A stretch of DNA of 64,000 nucleotides from contig NZ_WHOM01000078.1 of assembly GCF_009739465.1 (NCBI RefSeq), forward strand, positions 51,230-115,229. Direction: 5' to 3'. Positions within the stretch are counted from its first letter, which is position 1; each line of letters opens with the position of its first letter. A program made the translations under genes and the position numbers. Shown here piece after piece: positions 16,659 through 24,281 of the stretch. The DNA comes from Streptomyces apocyni (GTDB lineage Bacteria > Actinomycetota > Actinomycetes > Streptomycetales > Streptomycetaceae). The notes under the pieces were generated by a model, which was not told the origin of the DNA, searched no databases, and saw nothing but the letters and a program-made list of their open reading frames with translations.

Positions 16659-17603
16659 TCAGTACTTGGGGTTACAGGCTTCGGTTTCCGCGGGCGCGCA
16701 GTCCGAACCATCCTGGTCGGGGTTGCACGCCGTCACCACACCTGAGGAAGGCTGGCACGAGTCCTCTCGGGGAGTGCACGAGTCCGGGACACAGCCCCCG
16801 CCACTCCTGCGCGGAATGACGGCCATACGGTCGGCCCACTCAGGCCCGTTCAGGATCTCGGCGAGGGTCTGTGTCTGGATGCTTCCGGCCGTCAGCCACC
16901 GGGACATGACGCACGGCGTGACAACGCCGTCAGGGCTGATGGCCGCGCGGTCCGTGCCGCACCGGCCGCACAGTTCGGCCGGATCGTGAAGGGTGACGCT
17001 CACGCTGTCGCCGTTGCCGATGGCCCGGACCCGGTCGAGTCGGATTTCCCCGGCGACGCCAAGCCGCCGTAGCTCCGCGCGCGCTCCGTCGACGGCCTGC
17101 CCGTCGAGGACGTGCACGAGCGAGGCGCGTAGCGGGATACCGCGGCGGATCGCTTCGACGATGTTCGCCTTTGTGCGCGCGTAGGAGCCGCGCCCGCCGG
17201 TGATCTGCTCGTGCTCGGCCGCGTTGTCGCTGTAGTACGAGGTGGCCAGCGACACTCCGGTCCGCTCGAAGGTGCGCCACATCGACGGGCGCACATGCAC
17301 GAGGTTCGAGAACACCTCAACCCGCAGGCCAAGACTCAGCGCGCGGTCGATCAGTCGAGGCAGGTGGGGGTGCAGGGTGGGTTCGCCACCGATGTACTGC
17401 ACCATGCAGACGCCGAGCCCCTCGGCCTGGTCCAACAGCGCGAACCAGTCCTCCCGTCGCATGGTGCCGTGACTGCCGTGCGGTCCTGACTTGGCGTAGC
17501 AGTGTGAGGCGCAGGTGTTCTGACACTGGCCGGTGATCTCCAGCGCAAGCGAACTCAGCCGCTCTACGGGCGCATTGGTGGGGTTGTCGATGATGGCTGT
17601 CAC
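16659..17603 (-). CDS. radical SAM enzyme with Cys-X-Pro tail
   Basis: A 314-residue radical SAM protein. The cluster motif near the N-terminus is Cys27-X3-Cys31-X3-Cys35 followed by Tyr-Ala; the standard spacing is CX3CX2C. A SAM-binding GGEP motif is present (YIGGEPTLHPHL), and a SPASM-like half-site LCGRC...VVTPC follows at about residues 214-232. The last 44 residues hold six cysteines (271, 276, 283, 293, 302, 310), each followed by X-Pro, ending NPKY. The GTG at 17603 has a GAAGGAG site. The methyltransferase gene follows after 13 bp. Peptide maturation is the likely activity class; the substrate is unknown and no separate precursor gene is evident. Confidence 0.82.
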   Translation of the reverse strand: MTAIIDNPTNAPVERLSSLALEITGQCQNTCASHCYAKSGPHGSHGTMRREDWFALLDQAEGLGVCMVQYIGGEPTLHPHLPRLIDRALSLGLRVEVFSNLVHVRPSMWRTFERTGVSLATSYYSDNAAEHEQITGGRGSYARTKANIVEAIRRGIPLRASLVHVLDGQAVDGARAELRRLGVAGEIRLDRVRAIGNGDSVSVTLHDPAELCGRCGTDRAAISPDGVVTPCVMSRWLTAGSIQTQTLAEILNGPEWADRMAVIPRRSGGGCVPDSCTPREDSCQPSSGVVTACNPDQDGSDCAPAETEACNPKY

Positions 17604-17648
17604 GGTGGCGGACTCCTTCGCGTCGTGTCGTGCGCTGGCGCACCCGCT

Positions 17649-17705
17649 CCCCTGCCGGGGGTCTTGCGGTGTGGGAGAACCGTCAACAGGTCGCCCCGGC
17701 AGGGG
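17649..17705 (-). promoter_or_regulatory. strong inverted repeat before radical SAM gene
   Basis: CCCCTGCCGGGG (17649-17660) and CCCCGGCAGGGG (17694-17705) are perfect 12-bp arms with a 33-nt loop. It lies between the 30-residue zinc-ribbon gene and the radical SAM gene, so could terminate most transcripts, protect processed ends, or gate expression of the two enzymes. Confidence 0.55.
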
Positions 17706-17714
17706 GCGGAGTCT

Positions 17715-17807
17715 TCACAGGTAGAGCTGTCGCTTACAAGTACGGCAGTAGGTCTTGCCGTCGCGCTTCTCGGTCTTCAGGTGCTCACACGTCTTGGTCT
17801 GGGTCAT
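17715..17807 (-). CDS. zinc-ribbon microprotein (30 aa)
   Basis: A 30-residue frame starting MTQTKTCEHLKTEKRDGKTY and ending RQLYL. It contains CEH and CRTC, the four ligands of a small zinc ribbon. Its ATG overlaps the stop of the preceding gene as ATGA, which strongly supports translation. It is the last of three short overlapping genes before the radical SAM gene. It could bind nucleic acid or a partner protein; alternatively such a short Cys-containing peptide could be a substrate of the downstream enzymes. Confidence 0.6.
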   Translation of the reverse strand: MTQTKTCEHLKTEKRDGKTYCRTCKRQLYL

Positions 17808-18205
17808 CGCGCCTGCCCGGCCAGTAGAGCCGCGGGCAGGCGATCTCGCTTGCGGCGCGGTAGCCGGTGACGACCGCCGGGCTCGCCTACAGGCAAGGCA
17901 CTCGGCGGGGGTGCGTGCGCGGGCATGGTGAGCGTGGCGGACTGCGCGGCGCGGTCGGCAGGCGCGTCCCTGCCGTGCGACTGGACGCGCACCATGCGGT
18001 CAAGCTCCGCGATGCACGGGCCACAGGCGTACACGTCACCCGTCGCGCCGGGGGTGTTCACCGAGCCGACCCACAGCACGCGCACGCCGTCGCGTCGGCA
18101 GTACAACCAACAGACCCCGGCGACCCACGCGTTGCCGTCGCCCGTCTGCGCGACCAACGGCCACGCATCGCGCCACGGACGCTCGACAGCGGGGGCGAAC
18201 GTCAC
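17804..18205 (-). CDS. hypothetical protein with CGPC motif
   Basis: A 133-residue protein starting VTFAPAVERPWRDAW. Residues 25-75 contain paired cysteines (VCWLYCRRDGVRVLWVG and YACGPCIAEL), consistent with a small metal-binding or beta-rich domain; the C-terminal half is basic and Pro-rich. The GTG at 18205 overlaps the stop of the upstream gene (GTGA) and its own stop overlaps the next start (ATGA). I do not recognise a named family, but similar short proteins occur next to XRE/DUF397 genes in Streptomyces accessory regions. Confidence 0.65.
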   Translation of the reverse strand: MTFAPAVERPWRDAWPLVAQTGDGNAWVAGVCWLYCRRDGVRVLWVGSVNTPGATGDVYACGPCIAELDRMVRVQSHGRDAPADRAAQSATLTMPAHAPPPSALPVGEPGGRHRLPRRKRDRLPAALLAGQAR

Positions 18206-18528
18206 GCCGTGCCCCCGTTCGCCCGCACCAGTGCGACCCACTCTGCCGGGGGTTGCATGACCGCGTAGTCGCCGAAGTTCCGGCGGTAGCGCGTGTGCCT
18301 GGTCTCCTGGGTGTGCTTGCGCTGCCACTCCTCGACCGGTCCGGGGTGGCAGTGCGTGCCGGACCGCGCGCCGCATTCGGTTTCGTCGCCGGACACGCAA
18401 CGGGCCTCGTACTCCGGTTCCGCCGTCACGTCTTGCTCGATCGTGAATGGCACGTATCGAAAGACACGGCGGGCCTTCCGGGTCTCGCCTGTGTTCGCAT
18501 GGCGTGCCGCGCCCGCCTGCTGCTCCAC
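18202..18528 (-). CDS. hypothetical protein, possible DUF7848-like
   Basis: A 108-residue protein. Its central region reads YEARCVSGDETECGARSGTHC followed by PGPVEEWQRKHTQETRHTRYRR, a Cys/His-rich arrangement (C-x7-C-x6-C then His residues) suggesting a zinc-binding fold. It resembles short DUF7848-type proteins found in Streptomyces accessory clusters, a tentative link. The GTG at 18528 has a GGTGAGGA site. It is the first gene of the five-gene operon and is divergent from the XRE regulator. Confidence 0.6.
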   Translation of the reverse strand: MEQQAGAARHANTGETRKARRVFRYVPFTIEQDVTAEPEYEARCVSGDETECGARSGTHCHPGPVEEWQRKHTQETRHTRYRRNFGDYAVMQPPAEWVALVRANGGTA

Positions 18529-18560
18529 GTCCTCACCCTTTCCTAACTGGGCTAACAGCG

Positions 18561-18590
18561 TGGATTGTTGGCACTACGCTCCGCTAGACA
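18561..18590 (+). promoter_or_regulatory. candidate promoter of XRE/DUF397 pair
   Basis: TGGATT and TAGACA, separated by 18 bp, lie in the 118-bp interval shared with the divergent operon. Elements are only moderately like a primary-sigma promoter. Confidence 0.3.
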
Positions 18591-18646
18591 GGTGGATGTG
18601 AAGACGGAGAGTTCATATGCACTACGGCAAAGGATGACGGGGGCAC

Positions 18647-19471
18647 ATGCCAGCGCGTAAGCAGATTGACCCCTCGGAAAGCCTGGAAATGTTCCTGGGG
18701 AAGATGGTGGAACGGGCCAGGATCGCCAAGGGATGGACCCGGCAGAAGGACTTGGCGGACGCGGTCCGCGTCGCCCCCTCCCGCATCTCACAGATCGAGT
18801 GCGGCGCCGAAGCCCCCAACGTGGCGTTGGCCGAGTTCCTCGATGACGTACTCGGTACCGGTACGTACATCACCGACCTAGCGCGGATGATCGCGCGCAA
18901 GGCCATCCGGGACTACGCGCAGTTGTTCGTTGATCGCCAGCTCACCGCGCACGCCGTCCACCAGTTCGCCCCGATCGTGCCCGGCCTCATGCAGACCCGC
19001 GCATACGCACGAGCCTTGATGCTCGCTACCGACCCCAGTAACAGCGACGTGGACGACGCGCTGCGGCTCCGTATAGAGCGGCAGGAGGCAGTCACCCGTG
19101 AGAGCAGCCCGGTGTGGCTCAGTGCCGTGATCGACGAGGCGGGGCTACGCCGCACGATGGGCGACGCGGAGGCCCACAGGGAACAGCTCCGGCATCTGCT
19201 AGCTCTGTCCCAACGGGACAACGTCTTGATTCAGGTACTGCCGTTCACCGCGCCGAGCCCCACGGGAATGCTCACCTTGCTCGATCTGCCGGACAGCCCC
19301 CGATGTGCGTACGCTGAGGCTGCGTTCACCGGACGGCTCTACGAAGAACCGGCGGACGTGGCGCGCATGCAGCACACCTATGATCACCTCAGCAGCGAGG
19401 CCCTGAGCCGCCAAGGGAGCCGGGACCTCATCCGGAAGATCCTTGACAGCTACGAGGAGAACCACCAGTGA
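18647..19471 (+). CDS. XRE regulator with DUF5753
   Basis: A 274-residue regulator. Residues ~18-68 form an XRE helix-turn-helix (ARIAKGWTRQKDLADAVRVAPSRISQIECG); residues ~95-270 form the DUF5753 ligand-binding domain, with FAPIVPGLMQTRAYARALM and VLPFTAPSPTGMLTLLDLP. Its stop overlaps the start of a DUF397 gene by 4 nt. XRE-DUF5753/DUF397 pairs are abundant in Streptomyces and act as regulator and small antagonist, as in the WhiJ/BldB-type systems. It is divergent from the radical SAM operon and the obvious candidate to control it. Confidence 0.92.
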   Translation: MPARKQIDPSESLEMFLGKMVERARIAKGWTRQKDLADAVRVAPSRISQIECGAEAPNVALAEFLDDVLGTGTYITDLARMIARKAIRDYAQLFVDRQLTAHAVHQFAPIVPGLMQTRAYARALMLATDPSNSDVDDALRLRIERQEAVTRESSPVWLSAVIDEAGLRRTMGDAEAHREQLRHLLALSQRDNVLIQVLPFTAPSPTGMLTLLDLPDSPRCAYAEAAFTGRLYEEPADVARMQHTYDHLSSEALSRQGSRDLIRKILDSYEENHQ

Positions 19472-19653
19472 GTGACGCCGTACCGAACTGGCACAAGTCG
19501 AGTTACAGCAACGAAGCCGGGTCGGATTGCATCGAGGTCGCCGACAACTTCCCCGGTGTAGTCATGATCCGTGACACCAAGGGACACGAGAAGGGCACCC
19601 TGCACGTCACCCCGGACGCGTGGGCCGCGTTCACCGGGATGGCCAAGGAGTGA
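19468..19653 (+). CDS. DUF397 protein
   Basis: A 61-residue DUF397 protein: WHKSSYSNEAGSDCIEVAD near the N-terminus, VMIRDTKGHEKGTLHVTPDAWAAF in the second half. These are the typical DUF397 elements. The GTG start overlaps the XRE stop (GTGA), so the two are translationally coupled. DUF397 proteins pair with the adjacent XRE regulator and modulate it. Confidence 0.9.
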   Translation: MSDAVPNWHKSSYSNEAGSDCIEVADNFPGVVMIRDTKGHEKGTLHVTPDAWAAFTGMAKE

Positions 19654-19665
19654 TACCGGCACCAT

Positions 19666-19705
19666 GAGGGCCCGTACCGATCCAGCCGATCCGGTACGGG
19701 TCCTC
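19666..19705 (+). terminator. hairpin terminator
   Basis: GAGGGCCCGTACCG (19666-19679) pairs with CGGTACGGGTCCTC (19692-19705), 13 of 14 bases matching, 12-nt loop. It lies 12 bp after the DUF397 stop. Confidence 0.75.
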
Positions 19706-19838
19706 ACCGCTTTCCAGCGTCGTCGGGCCACCCTCGTCGTGCGCAGCAGGGCCTACCACATCGGCACAGGGAACAGCAGGCGCGCGCCGCGCAACGGCTG
19801 ACCTGCGCATCTGCCGACTCCGCCACCCGGGGAGGCCG

Positions 19839-20255
19839 CTACGCGGTTCCGAAGTCCACCATCCAGGTGACGCCGAACCGGTCCGTGCACATGCCGAAGA
19901 CGTCACCCCACATCTGCTTGTCCAGCGGGACCAGGACCGTGCCTCCGTCGGACAGCTTCTCCCAGTAGCCGCGCAGCTCGTCAGCGTCCCCAGCCTCCCC
20001 GCTGACGCTCACGGAGATGTTGTTTCCCGGCTTGTACTCCGTGTCCGGCGGGTTGTCGGCGCCCATCAGCGTGTAGCCGCTGTCGGTCGTCAGCGCGCCG
20101 TGCATGATCTTGTCGGCGACGTCTCCGGCCTTCGCCCCGCCGAGGTCGCCGTAGGTGTGCACGGTCAGGGTGCCGCCGAAGACGCCCTGGTAGAACTCCA
20201 TCGCCTGCCGCGCGACGCCGTCGAAACTGATGTAGGGGTTGAGCCTGGAGGCCAC
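19839..20255 (-). CDS. VOC-family (PhnB-like) protein
   Basis: A 138-residue vicinal-oxygen-chelate-fold protein of the PhnB/YdcF-like subgroup: LNPYISFDGVARQAMEFYQGVFGG at the N-terminus, VPLDKQMWGDVFGMCTDRFGVTWMV at the C-terminus. The subgroup resembles 3-demethylubiquinone methyltransferase-like and glyoxalase-like proteins, but usual metal ligands are not all evident and no activity can be assigned. Starts GTG at 20255. Same strand as the Nudix gene, 25 bp downstream of its stop, so probably co-transcribed. Confidence 0.88.
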   Translation of the reverse strand: MASRLNPYISFDGVARQAMEFYQGVFGGTLTVHTYGDLGGAKAGDVADKIMHGALTTDSGYTLMGADNPPDTEYKPGNNISVSVSGEAGDADELRGYWEKLSDGGTVLVPLDKQMWGDVFGMCTDRFGVTWMVDFGTA

Positions 20256-20280
20256 GAGATCACCCTTTCCTGATGAACCG

Positions 20281-20682
20281 TCAGTTCCGGCAGATTAGCC
20301 GGACCGCGGTGTCAACCAGCTCTTTGTCCCTGACCTGGGTGAGCCGGTCGCGCGCCGCGCCCGGTGGGAGCCAGAGCAGCCGGGACACTTCACTGTTCGG
20401 CGCGAAGCTGCCGCCGATGGCCTCGGCCGCCCAGTAGCGGACCTGCTTGGGGACGCCCTCCACCTCGTAGTGGACGGTCCGCAGCTCGGGGCCGGGTTCG
20501 CACGTCATCCCGGTCTCCTCCAGGACCTCCCGGAGCGCTCCGTCCCGCGCGTCCTCGCCGCGCTTGAGCTTGCCCTTGGGGTGCGACCAGTCTCCGTACT
20601 TCGGCCGGAAGACCAGGGCGAGTTCGATGCCGTCCCGGTCAGCCGAGCGGCGCCACAGCACACATCCAGCGGCCAGGATCAT
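20281..20682 (-). CDS. Nudix hydrolase (MutT-like)
   Basis: A 133-residue Nudix protein. The Nudix box is complete: G-x5-E-x7-REVLEETGM (about residues 38-60). The rest (SHPKGKLKRGE, YWAAEAIGG) resembles actinobacterial MutT1-type domains that hydrolyse 8-oxo-dGTP or diadenosine polyphosphates. The ATG at 20682 overlaps the stop of the CHAD gene (ATGA), so the start is well supported. It forms a unit with CHAD and Ppk, suggesting a shared role in polyphosphate or nucleotide phosphate metabolism. Confidence 0.92.
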   Translation of the reverse strand: MILAAGCVLWRRSADRDGIELALVFRPKYGDWSHPKGKLKRGEDARDGALREVLEETGMTCEPGPELRTVHYEVEGVPKQVRYWAAEAIGGSFAPNSEVSRLLWLPPGAARDRLTQVRDKELVDTAVRLICRN

Positions 20683-21797
20683 GGCGTGCCCACCGCCGAT
20701 CCCGATCCCGATCCCGATCCCGCCCCCCGCCACACCCGTTGGAAGGCGTACCGCGCCGCCTCCACCTCGTGGCGCTGGTCGGCGTGCAGCACGCCGAGGG
20801 CGTAGGCCGTCGTCGGGGCGATGCGGGGGGTACGGGCGGCCGAGGCGGCGGCGGCCGCGGCCTCGGCGGCGTCGCGGTGGCGGTCCAGGGCCTCGCCCGC
20901 GGTGAGCAGCCGTACGTCGGCGGTCTTGGCGTCCGAGGCGCGGATCGCCTCCTGGGCGTAGCGGTGCAGACGCAGCAGCAGGCGGACCTGGTGCCAGGGG
21001 GCGTCCTGGGACTCCGGGGCCTCGTCGGGGGCCAGGCCATGGGTGAGGGCCTCGGCGTTGTACGGGTGCCCGGCGCGCACCAGCGGGAGTGCGGCGACCG
21101 CCTCGTTCAGCCGGGCCTCGACGTCCGCGGCGAACGGCGTGAGCTGGTGCGCGGCCGCCTCCCGGCGCAGCGGCACCTCACTGGCCAGTAAAGCGACCCC
21201 GTCCGCGACGGCGTGGAAACGGGAGCTGCCCAGAGCCTGGAGGGCCGCCGAGTGGGCGCGGGTCCTGGCGAGGGTGAGTTGACGCTCCAGCAGGGCGCCC
21301 GCCTTGGCCGCGCCCACCGTCAGCTGCCCCTTCGGCGGAGGCGGGCCACCCCGCCGGGCGTCGGAGGCCGCCTGCGCGGGGAACGCCGCCGCCCCCGACA
21401 ACCGGTGCAGCGCCCCGACCAGCCGGTCGAGCCGCGCCGCGTACCCGTGCTCGCGGGCCAGCGTCCCCGACAGCCAGGCCAGTTCCGTGCGGAGCTGGTC
21501 GGACCACTCGGCGTCGAGCAGCGGCCGGAAGGTGTGCAGGGTGCCGCTGATGCGGCGGGCCGCACGGCGCAGCGCGCGGGCCGACTCCGCGGACTCCTCC
21601 GCGCCGCTCTCGCGGTGCTGCCGCAGCGCGCGCAGGAATTCCATGGCCTGCTCCCGCAGGTAGCGGGCCAGCACCTCGCCCGCTACCCGCGCGCCCTGCG
21701 CCACCGGGGCCGAAGCCGACACCGAGGCCGAGGCCGACAGCGGGTCCGGGCCCGGGGCACGCGCGGTGGCAGTGCGGTCAGGGTTTCGCTGAGCCAC
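20679..21797 (-). CDS. CHAD-domain protein
   Basis: A 372-residue protein with a helical CHAD domain: conserved basic/His residues occur in [42 protein letters not shown] and, near the C-terminus, [23 protein letters not shown] domains bind polyphosphate. N-terminal residues are Ser/Ala-rich and the C-terminus is a Gly-Ser run encoded by a GATCCC/GGGATC hexamer repeat. The GTG at 21797 has GGAGG 7 nt upstream, preferred to the TTG at 21818. The start overlaps the end of ppk by 20 bp, and the stop overlaps the Nudix start; the trio is one operon. Confidence 0.88.
   Translation of the reverse strand: MAQRNPDRTATARAPGPDPLSASASVSASAPVAQGARVAGEVLARYLREQAMEFLRALRQHRESGAEESAESARALRRAARRISGTLHTFRPLLDAEWSDQLRTELAWLSGTLAREHGYAARLDRLVGALHRLSGAAAFPAQAASDARRGGPPPPKGQLTVGAAKAGALLERQLTLARTRAHSAALQALGSSRFHAVADGVALLASEVPLRREAAAHQLTPFAADVEARLNEAVAALPLVRAGHPYNAEALTHGLAPDEAPESQDAPWHQVRLLLRLHRYAQEAIRASDAKTADVRLLTAGEALDRHRDAAEAAAAAASAARTPRIAPTTAYALGVLHADQRHEVEAARYAFQRVWRGAGSGSGSGSAVGTP
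20698..20727. repeat. GATCCC hexamer repeat within CHAD gene
   Basis: Four copies of GATCCC and imperfect neighbours at the 3' end of the CHAD gene, just upstream of the Nudix ATG. They encode the Gly-Ser tail of the CHAD protein. Confidence 0.85.
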
Positions 21798-24054
21798 GGC
21801 GGCGCCTCCGGGCGTCAATGAGCATCTCCTGTACGTTCCGCAGGGGGTGGCCGTCCGAGTCGGTCGCGTGCCGGGTCCAGTCGCCGTCGGGCCCCAGGTG
21901 CCAGGAGGCGGTGGTGTCCGACATCCCGGTCTCCAGGAGCCTGCTCAGCGCGGCGCGGTGGGCCGGGTCCTGGACCCGTACCAGCGCTTCGATCCGTCGG
22001 TCGAGGTTGCGGTGCATCATGTCCGCGCTGCCGAGCCACACCTCGGGCTCGCCGCCGTTGCCGAAGGCGAACACCCGCGAGTGCTCCAGGAAACGGCCGA
22101 GCACCGACCTGACCCGGATGTTCTCGGAGAGGCCGGAGACTCCGGGGCGTACGGCACAGATGCCGCGCACCCAGATGCCCACCGAAACGCCCGCCTGGGA
22201 CGCCCGGTACAGCGCGTCGATGACGGCCTCGTCGACCATCGAGTTGACCTTGATACGGACATAAGCGGGGCGGCCCGCCCGGTGGTGCTCGGTCTCCTTG
22301 TTGATCCGGGCGACCAGGCCGTCCCGCAGGGACTTGGGTGCCACGAGGAGACGGCGGTAGGTCTCACGGCGCGAGTATCCGGACAGCCGGTTGAAGAGGT
22401 CGGAGAGGTCGGCGCCGACCTGCGGGTCGGCGGTGAGCAGCCCCAGGTCCTCGTACAGCCGGGCGGTCTTGGGGTGGTAGTTGCCGGTGCCGACGTGCGA
22501 GTACCGGCGCAGCGTCTCGCCCTCCTGGCGGACCACCAGGGACAGCTTGCAGTGCGTCTTCAGACCGACCAGGCCGTAGACGACATGGCAGCCCGCCTCC
22601 TCCAGCTTGCGCGCCCACTTGATGTTGGCCTGCTCGTCGAAGCGCGCCTTGATCTCCACCAGGACGAGAACCTGCTTGCCGGACTCGGCGGCGTCTATCA
22701 ACGCGTCCACGATCGGCGAGTCGCCGGACGTGCGGTACAGCGTCTGCTTGATCGCCAGCACGTCGGGGTCGGCGGCGGCCTGCTCCAGGAACGCCTGCAC
22801 CGAGGTGGAGAAGCTGTCGTAGGGGTGGTGCAGCAGGACGTCGCGCTCGCGCAGGGCCGCGAAGATGTCCGGCGCCGACGCCGACTCCACCTCGGCCAGG
22901 TCCCGGTGCGTGCCCGCGACGAACTTCGGGTACTTCAGCTCGGGCCGGTCCAGGCTGGAGACGCCGAACAGACCGGTCAGGTCGAGCGGGCCAGGCAGCG
23001 GGTACACCTCGGCCTCGGAGATCTTCAGCTCGCGGATCAGCAGGTCAAGGACGTACCGGTCGATGGACTCCTCGACCTCCAGGCGCACCGGCGGCCCGAA
23101 GCGGCGCCGCATGAGCTCCTTCTCCAGGGCCTGGAGCAGGTTCTCGGCGTCGTCCTCCTCGACCTCCAGGTCCTCGTTCCTGGTGACCCGGAACATGTGG
23201 TGGGCGAGCACCTCCATGCCGGGGAACAGCTCCTCCAGGTGGGCCGGGGCCGCGATCACGTCCTCGATGGGGACGTACCGCCCGGGCGCCGCCTCCAGGA
23301 AACGGTTCAGCAGCGGCGGCACCTTGACCCGCGCGAAGTGCTGGTGCCCGGTGACCGGGTTGCGGACGACGACGGCCAGATTGAGGGAGAGACCCGAGAT
23401 GTACGGGAAGGGGTGCGCCGGGTCCACTGCCAGCGGGGTCAGTACGGGGAAGATCCGCTGCCGGAACAGGGTGAAGAGCCGGGCCTGCTCCTTCTCGGTG
23501 AGGTCGGGCCAGCGCACGATCTCGATGCCCTCGTCGGCCAGCGCGGGCGCCACGTCCTCCTGGAAGCAGGCGGCGTGCCGCGCCATGAGCTCGCGGGTCC
23601 GGGTCCAGATCAGGTCCAGCACCTCACGCGGCTGGAGCCCTGAGGCCGAACGGGTGGCGACCCCGGTCGCGATGCGCCGCTTCAGGCCCGCAACCCGGAC
23701 CATGAAGAACTCGTCCAGGTTGCTGGAGAAGATCGCCAGGAAGTTCGCCCGCTCAAGGAGCGGGGTGGTCGGGTCCTCGGCCAGTTCGAGTACCCGCTCG
23801 TTGAATCCCAGCCAGCTGCGCTCCCGGTCCAGGAAGCGGCCCTGCGGCAGCTCGTCGCCGTCCACGCCGCCGTCTTCCTCGTACACGTCGAGGTCCGAGT
23901 CGAGGTCGGGCTCCAGGTCGGACACCGCCGCCGACACCGTGTGCGGGCGGTGCGCGGCTATGGAGCCGACGGACGGCTGGACGTGCTGGACCGGAGTCGG
24001 GGCGGTGGCCTGGGCGGGGGCCTTGGCTCGGGCTTCGGCGGAGGGCTGGTTCAT
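21778..24054 (-). CDS. ppk: polyphosphate kinase
   Basis: A 758-residue PPK1-type kinase that reversibly polymerises the gamma-phosphate of ATP into polyphosphate. After a ~80-residue Ala/Pro-rich leader, the N domain begins [22 protein letters not shown]. Catalytic-core features: [25 protein letters not shown], the phosphohistidine region [23 protein letters not shown] and [28 protein letters not shown]. Length fits actinobacterial Ppk. The ATG at 24054 is preferred because the upstream frame is Arg/Pro-rich. Downstream CHAD and Nudix genes overlap it. In streptomycetes ppk is phosphate-regulated; I saw no clear PHO box here. Confidence 0.94.
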   Translation of the reverse strand: MNQPSAEARAKAPAQATAPTPVQHVQPSVGSIAAHRPHTVSAAVSDLEPDLDSDLDVYEEDGGVDGDELPQGRFLDRERSWLGFNERVLELAEDPTTPLLERANFLAIFSSNLDEFFMVRVAGLKRRIATGVATRSASGLQPREVLDLIWTRTRELMARHAACFQEDVAPALADEGIEIVRWPDLTEKEQARLFTLFRQRIFPVLTPLAVDPAHPFPYISGLSLNLAVVVRNPVTGHQHFARVKVPPLLNRFLEAAPGRYVPIEDVIAAPAHLEELFPGMEVLAHHMFRVTRNEDLEVEEDDAENLLQALEKELMRRRFGPPVRLEVEESIDRYVLDLLIRELKISEAEVYPLPGPLDLTGLFGVSSLDRPELKYPKFVAGTHRDLAEVESASAPDIFAALRERDVLLHHPYDSFSTSVQAFLEQAAADPDVLAIKQTLYRTSGDSPIVDALIDAAESGKQVLVLVEIKARFDEQANIKWARKLEEAGCHVVYGLVGLKTHCKLSLVVRQEGETLRRYSHVGTGNYHPKTARLYEDLGLLTADPQVGADLSDLFNRLSGYSRRETYRRLLVAPKSLRDGLVARINKETEHHRAGRPAYVRIKVNSMVDEAVIDALYRASQAGVSVGIWVRGICAVRPGVSGLSENIRVRSVLGRFLEHSRVFAFGNGGEPEVWLGSADMMHRNLDRRIEALVRVQDPAHRAALSRLLETGMSDTTASWHLGPDGDWTRHATDSDGHPLRNVQEMLIDARRRRRGSAKP

Positions 24055-24281
24055 GTACCCATTGTTCCGCCTTCGCCCGTCGGCGGGCGCGCCGACGAGC
24101 CTCGGTCGGGGGCGGGCCTCCGCGGGCGGCGAGGGCCGAGAGCCTGCCTCAGGCACGTCGGGCTGCATTCCGCGAGCGTCGCAAGCCTGTCTGAATCACT
24201 GGTTACGGCGACATGACGTACGGGAGCCCAGGGAGCGGCTCTCAGGCATCCCCGCGATACGTCAGGTCTCCGTGCGGTGCG

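Noticed and set aside
16681-16790. The Cys-rich end of the radical SAM protein as an ordinary SPASM domain
   Set aside because: SPASM domains need a CX9-15GX4C...CX2CX5CX3C pattern; the six CxP repeats do not fit. Only the LCGRC...PC part before it resembles SPASM.
19730-19838. tRNA or att-site remnant after the DUF397 gene
   Set aside because: The GC-rich sequence ending CCACCCGGGG suggested a tRNA end, but no cloverleaf could be drawn and no duplicated attachment sequence or integrase was seen.
15188-19838. Genomic island or prophage
   Set aside because: The block looks accessory in content, but there is no integrase, phage structural gene, transposase or flanking direct repeat.
24055-24281. 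PHO box upstream of ppk
   Set aside because: I looked for GTTCACC-type direct repeats on the - strand and found none convincing, so no regulatory site was called.
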